Origin: Mastigamoeba balamuthi
Lineage: Eukaryota; Evosea; Mastigamoebida; Mastigamoebidae
Assembly: GCA_902651635.1 (NCBI GenBank)
Contig: CACRSC010000084.1
Location: 1,451,598 to 1,515,597, forward strand
DNA: 64,000 bases
Direction of reading: 5' to 3'
Shown piece after piece: positions 33,201 to 43,300 of the stretch. The position numbers and the translations under genes are program-made. The stretch's first letter is position 1. The number at the start of each line of letters is the position of its first letter. Below the pieces are notes generated by a model. That model was given only the letters and a program-made list of their open reading frames with translations, was not told the DNA's origin and did not search any database.

Positions 33201-36200
33201 GAGACTCTGTGTGCCGTCCTATCGCGCAGCGCCGAGTCTCTGTCGCCGCTGGCAACTCGACAACAGCCCTGATTGGCGGGATAGTACCTGACCAGCCAGG
33301 TGGCTCCGTTAGTCTCAACGTGTCGGTCGACCCGCTCGACGAGCTGCCCGAGCACAACGAGGACAACAACGCCGTGTCTGCCCCGTACAATCCGGACGCG
33401 TCCGCCTGCCTCGCCAACGCTACGAACACGAGCTTCCCCAATGGCAACGCGAGCGACGGGCCTGTGTTTGTAGACGCAGCGTCGGGCAGCGACAGCTCTG
33501 TGCGGTGCGGTCCCCACGAGCCGTGCCGCACGATCGCCCGCGCGTTCGCTGTGCTGGCGTCGGGTCGCCCTGGCGACTGGGTGGTCCGCCTGTCCCCGGG
33601 CACGCACGTCGTCACGGCTCAGCTGCAGGCGACGCTCCGCGCGTATCAGAGCCTGGCGATCGTCGGCACCGGCGGGCCCACAGTTCTCAGCGAGTCGATC
33701 GCCCGGGTGACACGGGATGGCGCTGCCCTGTGCAACAGCGCGTTCCTCGTGGTGGACGGAGACTCGTCGGGCAGGCTCGCCATCCATAACCTCACGCTGA
33801 TGCCGCGCCAGACGGGGTGCCAGAGGCCTGCGATATCGTCCGCGCGGTGCTCCGTGGAGCTGCGGTCCGTGGCGGTGCAGCTGGTCGAGTGCAGCGACGA
33901 CAGCTGCTCGGGCAGCCGCAGCATCGTCGTCGAGGCCTCGGCCGACACGAGCGGCACTAGCGTGACGTTGGCCAACGTGACGCTGCTGCCCGGGGCTGCG
34001 TACGGCACGGTGCCCAGCCTCGCCAAGGTGTCGGGGACGCAGATGCACAAGGCGACGCTGAGGGTCTTGGACACGGCCGCGGCGGGGCCGGCGACGAGCG
34101 CGGGCAGGATGATCGACTGCCTGCGCTGCAACGTCGTCATGCGCGACAGCAGGTGGGCGGACCTCAGCGGCCTCGACGCGCTGCTCTACGCCGAGAACAG
34201 CGAAGGAGTCATGCTGTCGGTGGACAGCAACACGCTTGAGATATCGGGGTCGACGTTCGAGAACATCCGCACGTCCAACACCAGCGTCGTCTCGTTCTCG
34301 GGCGCCTTCGCGAGGGTATGGAACAGCAGCTTCAGCCTGTGCACTGCGCCCTCGTCGCAGACGGCGGGCGGCGCGGCCCTGCGGTCCTACGGCTCGAGCC
34401 TCTCGGTCAACTCCACGTCGTTTGACCACTGCTCCATCCCGCTGCCTGCTGGCTCTGGCGGCGCCATCTCGTACACGCACGCGCAGCAGTGGCACTCGCT
34501 GGCCTTCGGGCCCGGCGTGTCCGCCGACTCGTGCAAGGCAGTGCGAGGGACGTTCCTGAACATGAGCGGCGGCGTGTCGGCCAGCGGCCTCGCCGGCGTG
34601 TCGTTGCGCAGCATGGGGCCGCCTGCCAACGTGGTCCTAGCAACGTCCGACTGCCGCTGCGATGGAGCCGACTGCGGTGCAGTGTCGCTGCAGGTGCAGC
34701 AGGCGGACCTCGTCGTTGAGTCCGTGGTCGTACGGGACAACCAGACGCTCGCGGCGGTGCTGCGCAACGCGGGGGAGCTCGACGCCGACAACTTCACGCT
34801 GCGCCTCACGGTCTGCGCGGGGTCTGCCTGCCAGGTCGTCGCCCAGCAGCGGACGCTGCTCGCCGCAGGTGCCAGCGCCACGTGGGAGAACGCCGTCGTG
34901 TGGGACACGGCCGACTGCTCGCTGTCAGCCACCGTGTCGGTCGACGCGGAAGACGCAATACCCGAGCACGTCGAGACCAACAACGCCATGGCCGCTGGCA
35001 TCAGCGCTTCGTGCCCGTCGGTTGCCCCTGGGCCCTATTCATCTTCGTTCTCCGGGCAGTCTTCCATGACCCCGGGGCCCCACTCGTCGACGGGCGCGAG
35101 GTCGGCCGAGGAGGACCCCGAGGGAGCCGCCGCCGCCGCCAAGTCGGTCCCTGGCGCCGTCATCGGCGCTGTAGTCGGGGGCACTGGCGCCGTGGCCGCG
35201 ATCGCGGGCGTGGCGCTGCTGGCGGTGGTGCTGGTGCGGCGCAGGAAGAAGAGGGTGTCCCTGTCCCGGCAGTCGCTCGACAACGACATGCTGTGGGGCA
35301 CCCTGCGGCCAGCGCGGCCCCTGGGAGACCCCAACGACGACGACCTCTTTGCGCGCCGTCTGCCCAACGCCGCAGACGCGGCCGACGCAGCGGGAGGGCC
35401 CAGCCTCGTCGCCCCGGAGCTGCGCATGCGGAGCGCCGCGGACATGCAGGCGACCGAGCAGACGCTCTCGCAGCAGCACATCATCGACGACGAGGCAGAG
35501 GGCGCCGGCCCGCGCAAGCCCGCCGCTGCGGCGCACAAGGCGGCGATGGCCGACCTGCCGCCCGAGCTGCGCATGCGGCAGCTGGAGGAGGACGTGCACG
35601 ACGTCGTGGTCGAGAGCGACGCGCCGGTGCACAGAGCGCTGTGCCTGCAGGAGCAGCCGCGGGCGATGCTGACGGCGCTGCCCGACAAGGAGCTGCGGGT
35701 GTTCCGGCGGGCGTTCCCGCAGTACTACCAGATGGCGCACCGCGACTACAACGAGGGGCGCATACAGAAGGGCCTCAAGCCGCTGTTCTTCTCGGTGACC
35801 AACGCGTGGCGCGTGGACAACCCCGTGCTCGAGCGCTGGTACGCCGCGAGGCACGCGTACATGCGCGACACGCTGCGGAGGTCCGAGGAGGAGCTCGAGG
35901 AGCGCGTGGCGTTCCACGGCACGCGGGCGTCGAACATCGAGGGCATCTGCAACAGCGGGCTGCTGCGCGTGGGCCACCCGCTCAACCCCTCGCGCAGCAC
36001 AGACGAGGGCTACTTCGGCGACCCCCGCCTGGGCGTCTACGTCAGCCGCTACGTCGAGTACACCCTGCAGTACAGCAACGTGCAGTACATCGGCCCCGGC
36101 CTCTCCACCCCGTACCCCGTCGACGAGGCACGCCACCTTCTTGATGCACTTGCTCAAACTGACTCGCACTCAACTGCAGAAAGACACGGTGAGAATCGTG

Positions 36201-36407
36201 ATGTTCAAGGTGCTGCGAGGCAAGTCGCTGCACATCAGCAAGCTGGCGTGCTCGGTGGCGCCGACAGCGGGGTACGACAGCCACACGTCGCCGAGCAACA
36301 TCGAGTGGTTCCTGTTTGACGAGACCCAGGCGTGCCCCACGCACGTTGTCGAGGTGATGGCGATCACCAACAGGCGGACTGCTGCCAACGATGGTGTTGA
36401 CAACTGA
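30263..36407 (+). CDS. Membrane receptor-like protein: FG-GAP propeller, duplicated beta-helix/CARDB modules, one TM helix, cytosolic ADP-ribosyltransferase
   Basis: About 2030 residues in two exons. Residues 1-30: signal peptide (LLLLLAGVACA). Residues ~55-510: seven FG-GAP blades, each with an integrin-alpha Ca-binding loop, e.g. DINGDGIDD, DVNVDGVDD, DFNGDGVPD, DVNGDGYDD. Residues ~535-1050 and 1070-1590 are an internal duplication: each copy starts with VDA-SGSDSS...PCRTIARAF, forms a pectin-lyase-like beta-helix, and ends with a CARDB-like domain (LQVQQADL; ELPEHNEDNN / AIPEHVETNN). A helix at ~1630-1655 (GVALLAVVLV) is followed by RRRKKR, so the C-terminus is cytosolic. Residues ~1850-2030: PARP-type ART with VDNPVLERWY, VAFHGTRASNIEGI, GVYVSRYVEYTLQYS, and after the intron GYDSHTSPSN and IEWFLFDETQ. 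The H-Y-E triad is complete. This suggests an extracellular ligand controlling ADP-ribosylation inside the cell, which is an inference. The last intron (36128-36179) begins GC. Confidence 0.85.
36128..36179 (+). other. Probable GC-AG intron in the ART receptor
   Basis: Removing 52 bases from GAG|GCACGC to CTGCAG|AAA joins YPVDE to KDTVRIVMFK and restores the conserved end of the ART fold (DSHTSPSN, then the catalytic Glu). No GT donor exists that would do this. A branch-like AACTGAC lies 20 bases before the acceptor. Confidence 0.65.
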
Positions 36408-36932
36408 GACCCATTCACAGTCAGCAATTGAATATTAGCACATCAGAACATCTTTCCTCAAGATCACGTTCAGCTTAGTCAGGGCACCCGTCGTCTTTCC
36501 CCACATCCGGCAAGGTGGGCTACGACGAGCTTGATGTATCTCATCCCCCTCATCCCCCATCACAGACTCCCACGGCAATTCGTATCTGTGGTGCATCGGC
36601 GACAACGATGCCCCTCCTCATGCTGGGTCTGGGCCCCTGCAACAGCAGGGTGGTGGCACTGACATCGCCCACCACCCTCACCCATCGACCTGGCGGGCCC
36701 GGTGCTGAGGTCTCTGCAGAGCCCTCTCTCTTCTCTCACATAGAAACCTGAGAAGCCCCAGAGAATCTGGCTCGTAGGGCACAACAGACTTGTGAATTCC
36801 TCATCACGTGAAGAGCGGGCTGGCATCTGTGACGAATCCAGACGGGCTGTTGTTCCATTGGCGTCCACGCCGGGTAGACTCTCGAGCGCCCACGTTCTTC
36901 ACAAGTGGAGCCCCGCCCCCAGATCCACCCAC
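36408..36932 (+). other. 3' flank of the ART receptor with a partly duplicated sequence
   Basis: No coding region recognised. Parts of 36403-36720 (CCATTCACAGTCAGC, AGATCACGTTCAG, CTGGGTCTGGGCC, CATCGCCCACCACCC) recur in the same order at 38175-38345. Confidence 0.5.
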
Positions 36933-37716
36933 CTGAGGCCGCGCTGGGGGCGAGGTGTGTACGAGGACTTGGAGCAGAGGGCGAGGGGCTGGCTGACCAC
37001 TCGGGCCACCAGGGCGCCGGCGTGGCGCACGCTGATGGCCAGCACGACGTGCCCTCCCAGGTGCAGCCGCGACGAGCTGCAGTACCTGCACAGCAGACAT
37101 GCACACACACTTGAGCACAGTGGGCCGATGTATTGGTAGAGTGAGGGGTATGTGCACGAGAGGCAGCGATAGAAGACAAAGAGGCGGTCGCCGGGGCTCT
37201 CGGCTGTCTCCTCCCCCATCTCCCCGCTAATCATCACCGGCTGCCTCCGGTAGCGTCCCCTGCCCCCGCACCTGGCGCACGGCCCTACAACTGCGGAGTG
37301 CCCGGCTGCTCAGTGCTCGCAACAGGTTCAGAGCATCGTCATGGCTCACAGCGGACCTGTGCCGTCCTGGCTGCCAGCCATGTGCACTGTAGCAGACCTC
37401 CCTGCGACGCGGATATCGCTGGGAGTGACGCCTGTGCGCTGCATCCACTGGGCGCGGGCCACGAGCATCACCTGCGCGAGTAGCCACAAAATGAGTGTTC
37501 CCACTCAGGAATCACCCGCAGCTCAGTTATTCGGAGACCACCGAAAGACCACGACTGCGCGGGTCGGCGCACGGGGACGGCGCTCTGTGTGGGCTGAATG
37601 TGTGCGGCTAGCACTCTCACCTGGAACGGCCTGAACCTGTGGATTTTCGTCACTGTCGTGAGCAGAACGCAGTCCTCCTGCTGGACTGCGCCAGCCGCCC
37701 CGGCGCTGCTGCTGCC
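36933..37716 (-). CDS. Unidentified Cys-rich membrane protein (incomplete model)
   Basis: I do not recognise this gene. On the minus strand several pieces connect by canonical splice sites: an exon 37716-37623 (ends S-D-E-N-P-Q-V-Q-A-V-P, donor CAG|GTGAGA); an exon from about 37501 that starts with a hydrophobic helix (GTLILWLLAQVMLVA), then a soluble part (GVTPSDIRVAGRSATVHMAG), then, after an intron with in-frame stops, a zinc-ribbon-like CARCGGRGRYRRQPV and FYRCLSC; and a last visible exon (37085-36933: RYCSSSRLHLGGHVVLAI). Two CxxC pairs suggest metal binding. Further exons probably lie on both sides; a candidate first exon starts at the ATG at 38124 (MPPQGNYTRTLTIKLYEF, donor GTATGT), but I could not join it in frame. 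Function unknown. Confidence 0.35.
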
Positions 37717-38134
37717 CTGCCTCTCACTTCTGCCGCTCGCACTGGCTGTGCTCTCCATATGCGCTGTGTACTCTGTGTGCTCTGGAAGTCTCCGCGTGCG
37801 CTCGGGGGTGGCAGGCCGCATTGCAATGCTCAATACGTCACGTGGGCGAAATTGTCAGCTGTATCGAGGAGATGTCGCCAGGCCCGCACGTGGCACTTGC
37901 CAGAGGCGCAGGATCAAGAGTGCTGGCGATACCAGGGCCGCCACTAGGACTTTGTTCTTCCCGGGCGAGCCGTTGGCATCGCCCGCAACCACATCTGGCA
38001 AACAGAAACAACGGCGAGGTTCGTCTTTAGCCGGTAAACGTCAGTCACATACGCTTGACCAGCCGCGCAAAAATTCGTACAGCTTGATGGTGAGAGTGCG
38101 CGTGTAGTTGCCCTGGGGAGGCATTCACGAGGCC

Positions 38135-38400
38135 ATCTCCATCAACTCTGCGCCACTGTCCCTGTGGTTAACCTGTGACAACCGAGACCCCTTCACAGAC
38201 AGCTGGGCAATGAGTACCGGAAGAAGCCTGTCCGGAGATCACGTGCAGGAAGTCCAATTCCGCAAGCTGGGTCTGGGCCACAGCAGCAGCAGGGGGTGGT
38301 GGGCATCGCCCACCACCCCTCCCCTCTACTTGATTGGTCCGGTGCTGGGAGACCCTCGGGGCCACGGGGCCACCATGCGGGTAGTGAAGGCTGGGGGCGT
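38135..38400 (+). pseudogene. Relic of a duplicated ART-receptor 3' end
   Basis: The segment GAGGCCATCTCCATCAAC followed by TGTGACAACCGAGACCCCTTCACAGACAG resembles, in order, the last codons, stop region and 3' flank of the ART receptor (GAGGTGATGGCGATCACC; GACAACTGAGACCCATTCACAGTCAG). Further down, CTGGGTCTGGGCC, GGTGGTGGGC/GGTGGTGGCA and CATCGCCCACCACCC also match the flank at 36620-36690. Nothing upstream of 38135 matches, so only the extreme 3' end survives, which fits a partial tandem duplication. Confidence 0.45.
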
Positions 38401-38629
38401 GGGATAGGGTCCCGAGTGTGTACTTGAGAGCCGCTTTGGACCCTGCAAAGCCCCCCCGCTGCCATCTAGGTCCGTGGCCATCACCGCTGGGCGCCACGAC
38501 CCTGCCCTGGGGTCCGATCAAACAGGAGGCAATTGCTCTCAGGGGGAAAGGCTCCAAAGACTGCTGCGGTTTCATTGTCTTTGAAAACAACTGATTTTGG
38601 TGGCCTGTCTGTCCGCGAGGGCACCCCGT

Positions 38630-39038
38630 TCAGTCGTCCTCCATCCTCGTCGGCTTGTCCGCGGCCTCCCCGGCAGCTGCAGCGGGGGAGGGGGAGGCGC
38701 CAGCGGCGGCAGCGGGCTCGGGGGCGTCCTCGGGCTCCTCGGGGACGCCGCGCATGTAGAGGACGTTGTTGCAGCGGATGAGGATCTCGCCCAGGTTGCC
38801 CGTGCACTTGCCGTCGATCCACTCCTCCGTGTTGGCCAGCTGCAGGTTCATGTAGCCGTCCACCGCCAGCAGCACGCCCTTGTACTCCATCCCCCACTTG
38901 AGCTTCACCACCACGAGCTTCCCCGCCAGGTCGTTCAGGAACGGCTTGGGGTTCACCGGAGACAGCGCCTGCGCGGAAGAGGGGGGGAGGGGTCAGACGC
39001 AAGGGGGGGCTGCTCGCGGGAGGGCCTGCGCGTGCCAT
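38630..39038 (-). CDS. SNRPF: SmF, core Sm protein of spliceosomal snRNPs
   Basis: Sm-fold protein almost identical in pattern to SmF of other eukaryotes: [38 protein letters not shown] and [14 protein letters not shown] cover Sm1 and Sm2, with the RNA-contacting VDGYMN and IRCNN. It sits in the heptameric ring on U1, U2, U4 and U5 snRNA. The main exon (38969-38630) begins after acceptor CGCGCAG with [11 protein letters not shown] tiny first exon, ATG GCA CGC at 39038, is likely, but the donor would again be GC rather than GT. The C-terminal tail is longer than in animals and is Ala/Pro/Glu-rich ([17 protein letters not shown]), ending R-M-E-D-D. Confidence 0.85.
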
Positions 39039-39601
39039 TGTGTTGCGGAGGGGGTCGCGCGCGCAGAACAGAGCCCACAACAAAACTTTTCTCGATGCGT
39101 ACGTCACAGAATATCTGCAGTATCTGTCCTTTCCCACCTCGGCTCGGCCCCTCCGCAGTGGAATTTGTCTGGAGCGTTCAATATGCACGCCCTGCGCCCC
39201 CGAGCTGCTTGGGGAGCTGGGGGTGGTCAGTTGGGGGAGTATCTCTGGGAGATATTTGGGGGGAGGGCAATCTCAGGTATGTTCGCGTTGCACAAATTCA
39301 AATAGCGCATCACTCCCAGAGCGGCAACCCTCTCAAAAACGGCGGAACCTGCGACGCCCCTGCGGCGTTCCACCCTGGACGGCCGCAAACCGCGCCGCGC
39401 CGCCCGCGCCCGCACCACCGACCTCTTCGCCCCCACCCGCGTGCGCCGCCAGCCCTGCGCGCAAAATATCCCCCAACCCGTCCTCCCCCCCAAAAAATCC
39501 CCCAATTCAAAAAACTGCCTGCGTGCGCCGCCATTTCAAATCCAAACCGACCCGCCGCGTCTCCCACCGCATCCGGGGCCCCGGCGACGGTTCTCGCGCA
39601 G

Positions 39602-40321
39602 GAGGAGGACGTGGACTTTGAGGGCGAGTTCAAGCGGGCGCAGCAGGCGGTGGCCGAGGGCAGCGACCTGCGGGCGCTGGTCGAGTGGCCCGCGGACGAC
39701 CTGAGCGTCGCGGCGTCGCTGCGGCCGCTGTGCCCCGTGCCCCCGGAGGCCGTCTGCCGCGCCGAGCGCCAGTGGGTGCGCGACTGCGCCGAGCTCTACG
39801 CGCCGGCCTCGCAGTGGTGGGCCGTGGCCTCGCGGGCGCACGAGCAGCGCGGCAAGGGCACCGAGTACGCCGCCCCCTCCTCGGCCCACCGCGCGGCCGC
39901 CGTCCCCGAGCTCGCCGTCCTGCACCCGCGCCACCCGCACGGCGACGCTGCACAGCAGTCGCAGGAGGGGGCGCAGGCGCACTGCAGCAGGGCGAGCGTG
40001 GCGAGCGTGGGCAGCGGGCAGCACCAGGCGGTGATGCCGCCAGAGGCCGTGCCAGAGGCCCCGCAGCTGCCGCCGCTGCCGGGCACGCCGCCGGCTAGGG
40101 CCCAGAGGCAGCTGCCCAGGCCGCCGCCGAGGGCCTCGAGGCTCGCGTCGGCGGGGCCCGCGCTGCCCGACAAGACGCTGCACGGCGCCTTCGAGCCGCC
40201 CAAGGACGAGGTCGCCTGGGTGCGCTTGGCAAAGATCCCCGCATCTTCTTCCTGTTTGCCTGCGTTGCGTCAGCGGGGAGTTCTTGCCTGCGTTGAGTCA
40301 GTCGAGCCATTTCGCTAACTA

Positions 40322-40355
<34 letters not shown>

Positions 40356-43300
40356 GCATGTGCTTGCTGCCCCCCGCGTGAGTGCAGGCGCAGCCGCGGG
40401 AGGCGCTGTTCCACGTATACCGCGCGATGGATTTTGCGGGGGAGATGGCACGGCAGCAGGCCGAGCGCGAGGACGAGCAGGTCGTGCGCGTGTGGCTGCG
40501 GACGTTCACCGTCGAGGTCGTCGACCTGCGCTTCGACCCCGCGTGCGCCGCCGAGGGCTGCTTCTGCGCCCTGGCGCTCTACCAGGCCAACTCGCTGCTG
40601 CGCGCCAGCGAGGAGTTCCACTTTGACTGCGCGGCCCTGGCCCAGCAGAGCAAGCCCAAGCCCAAGGCCCTCTTCACGGCCCTCGACCCCTCGCAGGACA
40701 CGGTCCTCGTGCTCCGCGTCTCGCGCGCGCTCAGGGGCCCGCTCGAGGACGCCCTGGACTCGCTCAGTAGGCCGCAGGCCGCCCAGAAGCTCGAGCCCGC
40801 CGACGCCGAGTGGCGCCAGGTCGTGTGCTGGGGCTACATCCCCCTGTTCGCGGGTCAGGCTGCTCTTCCCTCCCGAGTCCCCTCCTCTTCCACTGGCCCG
40901 CCTGACGGTCGTTGCCCTATCGCAAAGACGCCGGGGAGAAGGGGATCTCCTTGGCCGTGGGCGACATTGCGATCTCGCCGCTGATAAAGCACGTGGCGAC
41001 CTCATCGTCGGACCCGCAGTTCCTTCAGTTCGTCTTCGACCCGGACAAAAGGGTTTGCTGCTCTGCGACAAGGCGGGGTGCTGCTTTGCTGACGAGTAGG
41101 GTTACCAGAAAGCGGGCGCGATGCCAGGCAGGTGCGTCGTCAGGGTGACGGAGACGGCGGACAGGGAGTCCGTGCCTGGCCTCGTCAGCTCGTCACTGCA
41201 GCCGCTGACCATGCCAGCCGCGTCGGTATTGAGAGGGCGCCTGTCAACGTGCCTTCTTACGACTGTACCGCGCGCAGGGAGGGGGAACCACGCAGATGGT
41301 GCAGGAGTTTGCCGACGTCGAGCCGGTTATCCCCTTCTACATGGACTACCGCAACTGTCTGTACATTTACCCCGAGAGCGTTAACCTGAGGTGCGCGGAC
41401 TGCCCGCTCCTTTAGTCTGTGCGCTGACCAGGCCGGGCAGTAAACTGTCCGGAAAGAACATCGCGATCAAGGTCCAGATGCTGCCGGTCGACAATAAGAA
41501 ATCGCAGGCGCTGCAAGCCGTCCTCAACAGCACGAGCGGGCTTCCCTTTGACGAGTACACGCACACCGCTATCACCTACCACTCGAAGACCCCGATCTTC
41601 GTCGACGAGATCAAGCTCGCGATTCCTCCGAACGTGCGTACAACACCGCAGTTTGATGGTTTAATAACCTCCCGCGCAGTTCAGCCCCCAGCTGCACGTG
41701 CTCTTCACCTTTGTGCACGTGAACATGCACAAGAAGAAGGAGGCCCCGGCGAGCGAGATACTGGGCTACTCGTTCATGCCTGTCTTCACTTCGTCAAACA
41801 CGTACACATCAAAACAACGCTTCCTCCATCTCACATCTTTTTCCAGCCTGACGTGCGGCGACATTATGCTGCCGGTCGCGGCTGACCTGCCAGACGGCTA
41901 TGTGTCTCTGCCCGATAGTGCAATCAAGGTATCCTTAACGTTCATTGTTGTCTCTCGTCTGATGCCCGGTTACTAGTACATTGACTCCAAGGCCGCCCTC
42001 TTCCGAGTCGTCGTCCGGCCCATGTCGACGGTGTTCCCGACGGACAAGTTCCTTCTGCAGTTCTTCCTCTGCCAGGAGCCAACCACGCCGCTTATCGATC
42101 TCCGAACCGCAATGGAGAATCTGAGCAAGGTGCACGCACGTAAGTTCGTCCGATGGTTGCCCGTCATCTTCCACGAGCTTCTTCGTGCGATGTGCAAGTT
42201 CCCCGAGATATCACCGGACGCATTCGCTGCCTTCGTCAATGTCCTCGACAGGTTCGAAGATAATCGCACTGTTACTGGCTGAACGTCTATCACAGGCTTG
42301 ACAACGAGATCCCGCGTGCCGAGTCGAACGAGTTTCTCGACTGGTACGTAAAGCACGCGTGGGTGAGCATGCAGAGCAAGCACAAGGATTTCCAGACGGA
42401 TGTCCACGACGAGATCTGCAAGAACTGGGTGCACTCGCTCCTCGGCACGCTGGTAATCCCGCTTTTTTGGTTGGATTCTCTGATCGCCTTTATAGAAATG
42501 TAACGTGGACTCTGTGAACAAGCTGTCGTGGTTCTTCTTCCAGCTCGTCAACAAGTCGGTCGTGTGCAAGGCTTACGCCGATGGGGCGATTGGTATTTCA
42601 TGTGATCTCTTCCACGGTCTTACATTTGCTGTTAGGGAACAACGACCTCCGTCCGACAATCGTGAGCACAGCGTTCTACGACAGCCTGGGTCGCCTGCTG
42701 TCACTGCTCCGTCATTGCGCGCAGCAACACGTGATACGGCTTAACAAGTTCACGGCGACGTTCATCCGCGATCTGTTCGCCGTCGCGGACAGGGGCCGCA
42801 TGCTCCAGCTGATGCGTTCCTACGTGGCCCATCTGCTCCCCCAGGAGGACCCCACGATCGCCGAGTACAGGTTCGAGTTCATGAAGCTCATATGCGAGTA
42901 CGAGCACGCCATCGTGCTCAACCTGCCGATTCGGCTCCCGGATTTGAACAAGCCCAAGCCGTCCGATGGTGGCCTCTCGTTCCTCAAACCGCGCGAGGCC
43001 AGGGGCTTCCTGGCGTCGGTGCTGCTCGAAGTGATCGAACCTTCGCTGCTTCACACGGAGGCCCCGACGCGGCGCAGAGCCATGAAGGTGGTGCGCGATG
43101 TTCTCCTGACGCACGACGTGGATTGCCGCTTCCAGAAGCCTGCAGTGAAGGCTCCCATCGCAGCTCTCTACATCCCGCTGCTCCGGGTTGTACGTACCTA
43201 TGGTGATTATGACGAGTGGACTCATATGACTGTGCCAGCTGTGCGCCAAATACGACGCGGTCATCACTGACGGAGACGAGGAGCTGCGCCGTGACGCGCT

